A stretch of DNA of 64,000 nt. Source: Spirochaetota bacterium. GTDB taxonomy: Bacteria; Spirochaetota; Spirochaetia; Treponematales; Treponemataceae. A program made the translations under genes and the position numbers. The stretch is taken from contig JAEWMY010000016.1 of NCBI GenBank assembly GCA_023393015.1, positions 1 through 64,000 of the forward strand, written 5' to 3'. Position 1 is the first letter of the stretch; every line of letters begins with the position of its first letter. Shown here one piece after another: positions 1 to 7,333 of the stretch. The notes under the pieces are model-generated. The model did not search any database. It worked only from the letters and a program-made list of their open reading frames with translations, and had not been told where the DNA came from.

Positions 1-1943
1 AAGCCGAGGTGCTCCGCCACCTTGCCCGCGGGTCCCGACTCGCCGAAGCGGTTGATCGAGAAGTTGTCCTTGCCGCACGAGGTCCATCGTTCCCAACCGG
101 CGGCGACGCCGGCCTCGCAGGACACGACGCGGGAACCGTCCCCGACGATAGCCTTTTGAATGACGGCGTCCTGCGCCTCGAAGAGTTCCTTCGCCACCAC
201 GGACACGACGCGCACGGTCTTGCCCTTTACGAGCGAGGCCGCCTCGAGCGCGAGGTTCACCTCGGAGCCGGTTGCGAGTACCGTGACGTCGGGCTTCTCG
301 CCGCCCTTCCGCGCGACGTAGGCGCCGCAGTCGATCGTATGCCTCCAGTCAGGGTCGTCCTTCTCGAAAACCGCGAGGTTCTGCCGCGAAAGCGCGAGGC
401 AGGTCGGGCCGTCGGTACGCGCGAGGGCCATGCGCCAGGCCTCCACGGTTTCCTCGGCGTCGGCGGGACGGAGCACGCGGACGTTGGGGATGATCCTGAG
501 CGAGGCGAGGGTCTCGACCGGCTGGTGGGTCGGGCCGTCCTCTCCGAGGTAGATCGAGTCGTGCGTTAGCACGTAGATCGCGGGGAGCTTCATGAGGGCC
601 GAAAGGCGGAGCGCGGGCCTGAGATAGTCGGCGAACACGAGGAAGGTGGCGCAGAAGGCGCGGAGACCGCCGTGTACCTGGATGCCGTTCGTGACGGCGG
701 CCATGGCGAACTCGCGCACGCCGAAGTGCAGGTAGCGTCCGTCGCGGGCGGCGGGGCCGTAGGCCTTGGCGTCCTTGATGCCGACGACGTTCGGGCCCTG
801 GAGATCGGCCGATCCGCCGACGAGGTTCGGCAGGACCTTCGCGAAGGCGTTGAGCGCGGTACCCGAGGCGTTGCGCGTGGCCTGGCTGTCGCCGACCTTG
901 AAGGCGGGAAGCGCCGCGGAAGCGAGACGCTTCGCGTCGACGCCGCCGGGGACGAAGCCCGAGTCCCATTCGGCGCGAAGTGCGGGATTCTTTTTTGACC
1001 ACTCGGCGAAGCGCTCGTTCCATTCGGCCTCGGCCGCGGCGAGTTCCCGGCGGCGGGCCGCGAAGAACTCGAGGGCGAGCGGGTCGATCTGGAAGTCCTT
1101 GGCGGGATCGAGCCCGAGGTCCTTCTTCGCGGCGGCCACTCCCTCGGCCCCGATCGGCGCGCCGTGCGCCTTCGCCGTTCCGGCTACGGAAGCGGCGCCC
1201 TTGCCGATGACCGATTTCAGCATGATGAGGGTGGGCCTGTCGTCGGCCTTCGCCTCGGCGACGAGGGACTCGATCCCGTCGTAGTCGTACATGTCGCCCG
1301 AAAGAACCTGCCAGCCGTAGGCGGCGTAGCGGGCGCCGATGTCCTCGGTGAGGGTCATGGACGTCGGCCCGTCGATACAGATGCGGTTTTCGTCGTAAAA
1401 GACGACGAGCTTTCCGAGTTTCATGTGGCCCGCCAGGCTCGAGGCCTCCGAGGCGACGCCCTCCATCAGGCATCCCTCGCCGACGAGGGCGTAGGTGTAA
1501 TGGTCCACGATCGTCGCGTCCGCGGTGTTGAAGCGCGCGGCGAGCATCGACTCGGCGATCGCCATGCCGACGGCGGTCGACACGCCCTGCCCGAGCGGGC
1601 CGGTGGTCGTCTCGACGCCGTCCGTGTATCCGTATTCGGGATGTCCGGGACAGCGCGAGCCGATCTGGCGGAAATTCCGCACGTCGTCGAGCGTCACGTT
1701 GTAGCCCGAAAGGTGCAGGATCGAGTACAGGAACATCGATCCGTGTCCGGCCGAAAGCACGAAACGGTCGCGATCCTTCCAGGAGGGATTCGCGGGGTTA
1801 TGCTTGAGTATCTTTCCGTAGAGCGCCGCGGCGAGTTCGGCGGTTCCGAGAGGGAGGCCGGGATGACCCGAATTTGCCTTCTGGATGGCGTCCATCGAGA
1901 GGCTCCGTACCGACAGGGCGACGGCGTCCAGTTCTTTCTTCAT
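1..1943 (-). CDS. tkt: Transketolase, C-terminus cut by window edge
   Basis: Thiamine-diphosphate enzyme of the non-oxidative pentose phosphate pathway, cytoplasmic. Translating the minus strand from ATG at 1943 gives an open frame to base 1 (about 647 codons; the family is about 660 aa, so only the last few residues are missing). Family blocks read in order: NSGHPGLPLG near residue 24, AGHGSM, GPLGQG, a ThDP motif, YDENRICIDG, HFGVREF with the catalytic Glu, and THQPVETLASLR. The start has AAGGAG seven bases upstream. It lies 11 bases after the EIIA-like gene, so the two are probably co-transcribed. Odd point: the ThDP motif reads GEGCLMEG where most transketolases have GDG. Confidence 0.96.
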   Translation of the reverse strand, partial: MKKELDAVALSVRSLSMDAIQKANSGHPGLPLGTAELAAALYGKILKHNPANPSWKDRDRFVLSAGHGSMFLYSILHLSGYNVTLDDVRNFRQIGSRCPGHPEYGYTDGVETTTGPLGQGVSTAVGMAIAESMLAARFNTADATIVDHYTYALVGEGCLMEGVASEASSLAGHMKLGKLVVFYDENRICIDGPTSMTLTEDIGARYAAYGWQVLSGDMYDYDGIESLVAEAKADDRPTLIMLKSVIGKGAASVAGTAKAHGAPIGAEGVAAAKKDLGLDPAKDFQIDPLALEFFAARRRELAAAEAEWNERFAEWSKKNPALRAEWDSGFVPGGVDAKRLASAALPAFKVGDSQATRNASGTALNAFAKVLPNLVGGSADLQGPNVVGIKDAKAYGPAARDGRYLHFGVREFAMAAVTNGIQVHGGLRAFCATFLVFADYLRPALRLSALMKLPAIYVLTHDSIYLGEDGPTHQPVETLASLRIIPNVRVLRPADAEETVEAWRMALARTDGPTCLALSRQNLAVFEKDDPDWRHTIDCGAYVARKGGEKPDVTVLATGSEVNLALEAASLVKGKTVRVVSVVAKELFEAQDAVIQKAIVGDGSRVVSCEAGVAAGWERWTSCGKDNFSINRFGESGPAGKVAEHLG

Positions 1944-1954
1944 GCGATGTCTCC

Positions 1955-2422
1955 TTACGAATAGTATCTTTGTATCACGTTCGCGAGTTCCGCGGAATCA
2001 GGCTTTTTCCTCAAGACCTCGCGGAATCCCTCCTGCTGGAAAAGCCAGGAAAGGCGCGACAGTATGCCGAGGTGGCTTTTCGGGTCCGCGCTCAGGATCA
2101 CGAAGAGGGCGTACACCGGAGTCCCGTCCATGGCGTCGAAATTGACCGCCTTGTCGAGATAGCAGACGAAAATGCGCTCGTCCTCGGCGCGCGAGACGAG
2201 GGGCGTGCGCGGATGGGGAAGGGCTATTCCGTGCCCGACGGATGTCGTCATGAGCCGTTCGCGCTCGACGAGGCCGGAAAGGAGCGCGCCGCGCTCGAGC
2301 CCGGGCGCGACGTCTATCCGCGCGACGAGCTCGGCGAACACCTCCTCGGGAACGTTCCCGCCGACATTGTAATACACGCCGCCCGAACGAATCAGCCCGG
2401 AAAGCCTGTCGCCGTCACTCAT
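1955..2422 (-). CDS. PTS EIIA (fructose/nitrogen type) domain protein
   Basis: A 155-aa stand-alone EIIA domain of the fructose/mannitol/PtsN class. The phosphorylation motif TSVGHGIALPHPR places the phospho-accepting histidine at residue 70, matching His73 of E. coli PtsN. No membrane segment and no fused EIIB or EIIC domain is present, which favours a regulatory PtsN-like role over sugar transport. The ATG overlaps the stop of the preceding gene by 8 bases, so translation is probably coupled. The next gene is transketolase, suggesting phosphotransfer control linked to sugar-phosphate metabolism, but that link is inference. Confidence 0.85.
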   Translation of the reverse strand: MSDGDRLSGLIRSGGVYYNVGGNVPEEVFAELVARIDVAPGLERGALLSGLVERERLMTTSVGHGIALPHPRTPLVSRAEDERIFVCYLDKAVNFDAMDGTPVYALFVILSADPKSHLGILSRLSWLFQQEGFREVLRKKPDSAELANVIQRYYS

Positions 2423-3899
2423 CGGAATCCTCCCCGTCGCCCAGGATCGAGAACCTGCCCCGCAACATCTCGGGCAGGGACTCCTGAATCGCCGTCTTTA
2501 CGTCGAAAAAACTGTCTTCCATCCCCTCGAGCGAGGCCCACAAGGACTCCATCTCCCCCTCGGCGTCGCCGGGCAGGGAAAGCGTCTCGAGCGCGGACAC
2601 CGCGTGCGCGATGATCTGCCCGAGCACGACCGATCCCTGCTCCGGGATCTGCTCCGGCGTGAAGCGTAGTTCCTGGAGATGCAGGACGAACCGCACGAGG
2701 GCCTCGTGCAATACGACGAACCGGTTGCGCAATACGGCCGCGTCATGGTCGGCGAACCAGTTGTATTCCTCGAGAAAGTAGCGGAAACTCGCGGCTATCG
2801 CCCGTTCGATGACGGGAAAGCAGAACGCCGAGCCGCCGCCGCGGACGGGCACGAGGCGCGAGAGAACGGGCTCGAGCGAGGTCTCCTTGCGGTACAGGGC
2901 GTCGAGCACGTAAGCGTCGAGCACGTACGACGAAACCGGAAGGCCCAGATGCATGAAGGATTCCTCGGCGAGCGTCTCGGGAGTCGCGACGACCGACATG
3001 TTCCAGGTTCCCTGCGCCGGGATGGGCGTGTCGCGAAGCCACAGCCGCGTCTCGACCCCGTACGGCTCTATGCCGATACGGGACGTCCACTGCAGAAAAT
3101 CCCGCACGGGGGCGGCGTGGGTCGTGAAGAGCCGCTCCCGGCCGATAAACCACGCGTAGGCGAGCTGTTCGTCGATGCTCGCGCCCGGTCCGTGCAGCTC
3201 GAAGGACGACGCGAGAAATTCCTCGAAGTCGCCCATCCACCGCGCGCGGAGCGCGGCGTCCACGCCGGCGGCGGGAAGCACGTCGAGGTCAACGGCGCCC
3301 GTATCCCAATCGACGACGCGCGCGACGAGCATGTCGCCCGCCTTGTACCCGGAATCCCAGTATACGCGCTTCATGTCGACGACGGACAAGGGAAAGGACT
3401 CCGGAAAATCGTCGTCGGGATCCGCGAACCGCTCCTCGTTTTCCGGGTTGTCGAGGGAGAGGTACTGATAAGCGTACTCCTCGCCGAACAACTGATAGAG
3501 GGGGTACACGTCATCGGGACCGACCTCGGCGATAAAACGCCCGAGGGCCTCGCCGCGGAAGGTGAAGGAAAGCTCGTGCGGAAGCAAGGCGGGATTCACG
3601 AAGGGAACGAGCCGCGACCCCGGTATCATGTAACCGCCCGCCGTCTCGCTCGGCGTCATGCGCAGCACCACCGGCTTGCCGGTAAAGAGCCCCGCGCGGG
3701 ATATCCATTCTCCCTCGAATTCTCCCGCGTCGGCGGAACAGGGAAAGGCGAGGTGATGATACCGCAGGAACGAGACGAGATCGCCGACGGTACGCGAGGT
3801 GACGGGTTCTTCGATTCCCTTGAGGGCGAACGGTATGGTAAACGGCTCAAGACAAGTCTTCAAAAAACGCACGAGCTTGTCTTCGACGGTATCCTTCAT
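2415..3899 (-). CDS. Conserved-looking protein of unknown function, 494 aa
   Basis: I do not recognise this protein. It is 494 aa, acidic, with no signal peptide and no clear membrane segment, so probably cytoplasmic. It is rich in aromatic residues and contains helical stretches in the C-terminal half. It starts an apparent operon with the EIIA-like gene (8-base overlap) and transketolase. No Shine-Dalgarno precedes the ATG at 3899; instead a -10-like hexamer ends 7 bases upstream, so the mRNA may be leaderless. The coupling to EIIA suggests a partner or target of that phosphocarrier, which is only a guess from position. Confidence 0.8.
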   Translation of the reverse strand: MKDTVEDKLVRFLKTCLEPFTIPFALKGIEEPVTSRTVGDLVSFLRYHHLAFPCSADAGEFEGEWISRAGLFTGKPVVLRMTPSETAGGYMIPGSRLVPFVNPALLPHELSFTFRGEALGRFIAEVGPDDVYPLYQLFGEEYAYQYLSLDNPENEERFADPDDDFPESFPLSVVDMKRVYWDSGYKAGDMLVARVVDWDTGAVDLDVLPAAGVDAALRARWMGDFEEFLASSFELHGPGASIDEQLAYAWFIGRERLFTTHAAPVRDFLQWTSRIGIEPYGVETRLWLRDTPIPAQGTWNMSVVATPETLAEESFMHLGLPVSSYVLDAYVLDALYRKETSLEPVLSRLVPVRGGGSAFCFPVIERAIAASFRYFLEEYNWFADHDAAVLRNRFVVLHEALVRFVLHLQELRFTPEQIPEQGSVVLGQIIAHAVSALETLSLPGDAEGEMESLWASLEGMEDSFFDVKTAIQESLPEMLRGRFSILGDGEDSDE

Positions 3900-3906
3900 C
3901 CGTAAA

Positions 3907-3936
3907 ACTATAGCATGTTTTACTTAAGCTGCCCAA
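3907..3936 (-). promoter_or_regulatory. Candidate sigma-70 promoter for the 494-aa gene
   Basis: On the minus strand TTGGGC, 18 bases, then TATAGT. The -10 ends 7 bases before the ATG at 3899, so transcription would begin within a base or two of the start codon. Confidence 0.5.
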
Positions 3937-4154
3937 GGCATGACCGCTTGCGCGGGGGAACACGCGGCAAGCCCTGCGGTGCCTGAATTGTATCTTTTTG
4001 ACACTATTAAATGGGGTGAAATGATCCTACTAACGCAAAATGGCCCCCAATATACCGTACCTTCAATCGACAGTGCCGAGTACACGCCACCAGAAAAACC
4101 TATATTTCTTTATTATACAATAACATACAGTCATCATGTCATGTCACAGATAAG
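3937..4154. other. AT-richer intergenic stretch with no gene recognised
   Basis: The gap between the 494-aa gene and hsp20 is about 360 bases. Apart from the minus-strand promoter at its left end and the sigma-54 site at its right end I see no coding pattern. The part from about 4090 to 4150 is AT-rich and includes repeats of TCATG near 4131-4147, a plausible place for activator or IHF-type binding, but no named site is recognised. Confidence 0.4.
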
Positions 4155-4171
4155 TTGGCACGCATCTTGCT
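4155..4171 (+). promoter_or_regulatory. Sigma-54 (RpoN) -24/-12 promoter of hsp20
   Basis: TTGGCACG, four bases, TTGCT matches the RpoN consensus YTGGCACG-N4-TTGCW at every defined position. The GG (4157-4158) and GC (4169-4170) are separated by exactly 10 bases. Transcription should start near 4182, about 80 bases before the hsp20 ATG. An enhancer-binding activator would be needed; none is identifiable in this window. Confidence 0.82.
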
Positions 4172-4213
4172 TATACATAGATGGATTCCGTTCCGGATAA
4201 TCCGGACGATCCC

Positions 4214-4254
4214 CCTCCTGTGTGGAGGAGAACAAAAACCACCAACCATGGAGG
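4214..4254 (+). promoter_or_regulatory. hsp20 leader with mutually exclusive CCTCC/GGAGG pairings
   Basis: CCTCC (4214-4218) can pair with GGAGG at 4224-4228 (5-base loop) or with the Shine-Dalgarno GGAGG at 4250-4254, six bases before the ATG. This could form a heat-sensitive switch of the kind known for other small heat-shock genes. The short stem makes this speculative. Confidence 0.35.
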
Positions 4255-4260
4255 CATACC

Positions 4261-4701
4261 ATGAACGCACTGAGTATCTTCAACCCGTCCTTTACCAATG
4301 ACGTCTTCGACGCCTTTGACCGCGGACTGGGACTTTTCGCGCCCGTAACCGGAGCCGCCCTCACCGCCCCGCGCGTGGACGTGCGCGAAACCGCGGAGGC
4401 CTACGTGATGGACATGGACCTTCCCGGCCTTTCCGAGAAGGACGTGGAAATCAATCTCAAGGATCGCGTGCTTTCCATTTCCTCGGTACAGGAAGCGGAG
4501 CGCGAGGACAAGAAAAAGGAAGACGAAGCGGAATACCTGATCAGGGAACGACGGTCGTCGACCTTCTCCCGGAGGTTCACCCTCCCGCAGGACATCAATC
4601 CCGAGAAGGTGGAGGCGAACTTTAAAAACGGCGTACTGTCGATCACGATCCCGCGCAAGCCCGAAAGCCAACCCCGGCAAATCGCGATCAAGTCAGCGTA
4701 A
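4261..4701 (+). CDS. hsp20: Small heat-shock protein, Hsp20/alpha-crystallin family
   Basis: ATP-independent holdase chaperone, 146 aa, cytoplasmic. The alpha-crystallin domain runs from about residue 38 (RVDVRETAEAYVMDMDLPG) to the conserved GVLSITIPRK near the C-terminus. The start at 4261 is chosen because GGAGG lies six bases upstream and the product MNALSIFNPS begins like family members; an in-frame upstream codon at 4222 has no such site. It is monocistronic: its own sigma-54 promoter upstream and a strong terminator 28 bases after the stop. Confidence 0.95.
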   Translation: MNALSIFNPSFTNDVFDAFDRGLGLFAPVTGAALTAPRVDVRETAEAYVMDMDLPGLSEKDVEINLKDRVLSISSVQEAEREDKKKEDEAEYLIRERRSSTFSRRFTLPQDINPEKVEANFKNGVLSITIPRKPESQPRQIAIKSA

Positions 4702-4728
4702 GGCCGAACGCCTTTACGGTCGAAACCG

Positions 4729-4754
4729 GACCGCCCTTGCGGGGCGGTCTTTTT
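4729..4754 (+). terminator. Rho-independent terminator after hsp20
   Basis: Eight-base-pair GC stem (GACCGCCC with GGGCGGTC), five-base loop, followed by five T. It separates hsp20 from the next gene. Confidence 0.9.
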
Positions 4755-4796
4755 GTCCCCAACGGGCGACGTCGATTGCGCAAGCGGGAGCATTGC

Positions 4797-4802
4797 TATA
4801 GT
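4797..4802 (+). promoter_or_regulatory. -10 element directly before the YhhQ-type gene
   Basis: TATAGT ends 9 bases before the ATG at 4812. A weak TTGCGC lies 15 bases upstream of it. No Shine-Dalgarno is present between -10 and ATG. Confidence 0.45.
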
Positions 4803-4811
4803 ATCCCCCGC

Positions 4812-5552
4812 ATGAAAACACACCGCAACTCTACCGGAGGCGGCCAAAGCCCCTCCCGCCGGTACGAAGAAACCGCTTTCTCCGGAACCCGTTTCTTGCC
4901 GGTCTTGACCGGACTCTTTGTCGGGGTTCTGATTCTCTCGAACGTCCTCGCGTCGAAAATGGTCCGCCTCGGACCCTTCGTATTCGACGGGGGTACCCTT
5001 CTCTTCCCGCTTTCCTACATCTTCGGGGACTTGTTGGCCGAGGTATACGGCTACCGCGAGTCGAGAAAGGTGATCTGGACGGGATTTTTCACCCTCCTTC
5101 TGATGTCGCTCAACATCTGGCTCGTAGGCTCCCTTCCGGCCGACGAAAGTTGGCCCTTCCAGCGGGACTTCGAGAACGTCCTGATGCAGCTGCCGCGCAT
5201 CGCGCTCGCGAGCGTCGTCGCGTACTTTATCGGGGAATGGTCGAACTCGGTCGTCCTCTCGAAGATGAAGGTCGCGATGAACGGCAGGCGCCTGTGGATG
5301 CGCACCATCGGGTCCACCATCGTGGGGCAAGCCCTCGACTCCGCCCTCTTCGTGACGATCGCCTTCGCCGGACTCTACCCCGCGGGCGTCCTCGCGCTCA
5401 TGTTCGCGTCGAACTACCTCTTCAAGACGGTTATCGAGGCGGCCTTTACGCCCCTGACCTATTTCGCGGTCGGATACGCGAAAAAGGCCGAGGGCCGCGA
5501 CACGTTCGACAGGGACGTCGACTATAACCCCTTGCCGTTCGGAGGACGGTAA
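4812..5552 (+). CDS. YhhQ/VUT-family queuosine-precursor transporter
   Basis: Inner-membrane protein of 246 aa with about six hydrophobic segments, matching the family formerly called DUF165, whose E. coli member YhhQ takes up queuosine precursors. Typical family pattern: LILSNVLASKMV, then a GGTLLFPLSYIFGDLLAEVYGY loop, and VGQALDSALFVTIAF in the C-terminal half. The start MKTHRN at 4812 is preferred: the frame extends upstream, but that extension runs into the hsp20 terminator. The substrate here is inferred from the family. Confidence 0.88.
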   Translation: MKTHRNSTGGGQSPSRRYEETAFSGTRFLPVLTGLFVGVLILSNVLASKMVRLGPFVFDGGTLLFPLSYIFGDLLAEVYGYRESRKVIWTGFFTLLLMSLNIWLVGSLPADESWPFQRDFENVLMQLPRIALASVVAYFIGEWSNSVVLSKMKVAMNGRRLWMRTIGSTIVGQALDSALFVTIAFAGLYPAGVLALMFASNYLFKTVIEAAFTPLTYFAVGYAKKAEGRDTFDRDVDYNPLPFGGR

Positions 5553-5603
5553 CCGGCGAGCATACCGCGGGTTCCCGGCAAACGGGGCCCGCCGCGCCCG
5601 GAC

Positions 5604-5632
5604 TTCCTCAAAGCGGAAATATCGGCTATACT
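5604..5632 (+). promoter_or_regulatory. Candidate promoter of parAB
   Basis: TTCCTC, 17 bases, TATACT; the -10 (5627-5632) ends 8 bases before the parA ATG and there is no ribosome binding site, consistent with a leaderless parAB mRNA. Confidence 0.5.
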
Positions 5633-5640
5633 GGCCCATC

Positions 5641-6396
5641 ATGGGTAAAACCTTTGTTTTCGTAAACCAGAAAGGCGGCGTAGGCAAGACGACGTCGGCC
5701 ATCAACATAGGTGCCTACCTCGCCCTCGCGGGAAAGAAGACCCTCCTGGTCGACTTCGACTCGCAGGGAAACATGACAAGCGGCGTCGGGGTCGATCGGG
5801 AAAAACCGACCGTCTACGACCTCCTCGCGGGATCCTCGTCGGCCAAGGCCGTCATCCGCGAATCGGCCATCCCCGGGCTTTCCGTCATCCCCGCCTCGAT
5901 AGACCTCTCGGGCGCCGCCATAGAGCTCGTCGACCAGCAAAAACGCGAGTACTTCCTCAAGGAGGCGCTCGCTCCCGTCAAGGATCAATTCGACTTTATC
6001 CTCGTCGACTGCCCTCCCTCGCTCGGCATCCTCACCCTCAACGGCCTCGTCGCGGCCGACGAGGTACTCATACCGCTGCAATGCGAATACTTCGCCCTCG
6101 AGGGACTCACGCTGCTCCTGCAAACCGTCAAGCGCGTCCAGAAAACGCTCAACCCCGAGCTCGCGATCGGCGGGATATTCTTCACGATGTTCGACTCGCG
6201 CACCCGTCTCGCGCAGGACGTCGTACAGCAGGTAACCTCGTATTTCAAGGACCGGGTCTTCCGCACGATAATCCCGCGCAACGTCAGGCTTTCCGAGGCG
6301 CCGTCCCACGGCCTTCCCATCTGCAAGTACGACGCCCTCTGCGTCGGGGCTCGCAGTTACGAAAAACTCGCCAAAGAGGTGCTCGAGCGTGGCTAA
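5641..6396 (+). CDS. parA: Chromosome-partitioning ATPase ParA/Soj
   Basis: Deviant-Walker ATPase of 251 aa that works with ParB in origin segregation on the nucleoid. The motif KGGVGKTT is at residues 11-18, DFDSQGN follows in the A' box, and VDCPPSLG forms Walker B. Length is typical for chromosomal Soj-type ParA with no N-terminal HTH. The ATG at 5641 has no Shine-Dalgarno. Its stop overlaps the parB GTG start by 8 bases, so the pair is translationally coupled. Confidence 0.96.
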   Translation: MGKTFVFVNQKGGVGKTTSAINIGAYLALAGKKTLLVDFDSQGNMTSGVGVDREKPTVYDLLAGSSSAKAVIRESAIPGLSVIPASIDLSGAAIELVDQQKREYFLKEALAPVKDQFDFILVDCPPSLGILTLNGLVAADEVLIPLQCEYFALEGLTLLLQTVKRVQKTLNPELAIGGIFFTMFDSRTRLAQDVVQQVTSYFKDRVFRTIIPRNVRLSEAPSHGLPICKYDALCVGARSYEKLAKEVLERG

Positions 6397-7333
6397 AATG
6401 ACAGGACTGGGACGGGGTTTGGGCGCGCTTCTCGAGGAAACGGAATCGCGCGACGAGAGCGCGGGAAACGCGGCTTCCGGCAACGCCCGGGCGGGCGGCG
6501 ATCGGGCGGGCGCGGGATCCGAGCTCTTCGTCAACCCCGCGCTCCTCAAGCCGAATCCCCATCAGCCGCGACGCGAATTCGACGAGGCGGCGCTCCAGGA
6601 ACTCGCCGACTCGATACGCGAACACGGCATCATCCAGCCGATCATCGTCGAGGAAGCGGGGGAAGGCGTCTATTACATCATCGCGGGCGAGCGCCGGACG
6701 CGCGCGGCCCGTCTTGCCGGACTCGCGACCGTTCCCGTCATCGTCAAGAAATTCTCCGACGAGCGCAAGCTCGAAGTCGCTCTCATTGAAAACATTCAGC
6801 GCGAGAACCTCAACCCCGTAGAGGAAGCCGAGGCGTACCACCGTCTCATGGAGCTGGGAAACCTCGGCCAGGAGGAGGCCGCGCGCCGGGTCGGCAAGAA
6901 CCGCTCGACCGTCGCGAACGCCCTCCGCCTGCTGAAGCTGCCGGAAGACATGCGCTCCTCGCTCGCGTCGGGCCAGATAACGGCCGGGCACGCGCGCGCG
7001 ATACTCTCGGTGCTCAATCCCGCCGACCAGCGGATCCTTTTCGAGCGCATCGTGGGCAACGGGCTTTCGGTACGGGACGCCGAGCGGATCGCCGGGGAAC
7101 TGAACGGCGGAAGCCGGGCGGGCGACGCCTCCGACGAGCGCCAGAAAAAAGCGAAGAAAACGGACGCCTTCCGGGACATGGAAACGCGCGGGCTCGAGCA
7201 GAAATTCATCGACGCGCTCGGAACGAAGGTCACGGTCAGGGGCGGCCTCGAGCGCGGCACGATCGAGATCGCGTACTTCTCTCGCGACGACCTCGACCGC
7301 ATCTACGAAATCATCAATTCCGCCGAACGATAA
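6389..7333 (+). CDS. parB: Chromosome-partitioning protein ParB/Spo0J
   Basis: 314 aa. GTG start giving MAKMTGLGRGLGALL, the ParA-stimulating N-terminus typical of the family, which decides for GTG at 6389 over ATG at 6398. The N-terminal CTPase/ParB domain shows NPHQPRREFDE and the GERRTRAARLAG motif; the helix-turn-helix is QEEAARRVGKNRSTVANAL; the C-terminal dimerisation part follows a lysine-rich linker. The 3' end overlaps the convergent ppk end by 20 bases. I found no parS-like palindrome in the window by eye. Confidence 0.96.
   Translation: MAKMTGLGRGLGALLEETESRDESAGNAASGNARAGGDRAGAGSELFVNPALLKPNPHQPRREFDEAALQELADSIREHGIIQPIIVEEAGEGVYYIIAGERRTRAARLAGLATVPVIVKKFSDERKLEVALIENIQRENLNPVEEAEAYHRLMELGNLGQEEAARRVGKNRSTVANALRLLKLPEDMRSSLASGQITAGHARAILSVLNPADQRILFERIVGNGLSVRDAERIAGELNGGSRAGDASDERQKKAKKTDAFRDMETRGLEQKFIDALGTKVTVRGGLERGTIEIAYFSRDDLDRIYEIINSAER

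Noticed and set aside
4222..4260. Earlier in-frame start for hsp20
   Set aside because: No ribosome site and the extra residues do not resemble small heat-shock proteins.
4703..4811. preQ1-type riboswitch before the YhhQ-like gene
   Set aside because: The gap holds the hsp20 terminator and a promoter with almost no leader, leaving no room for an aptamer.
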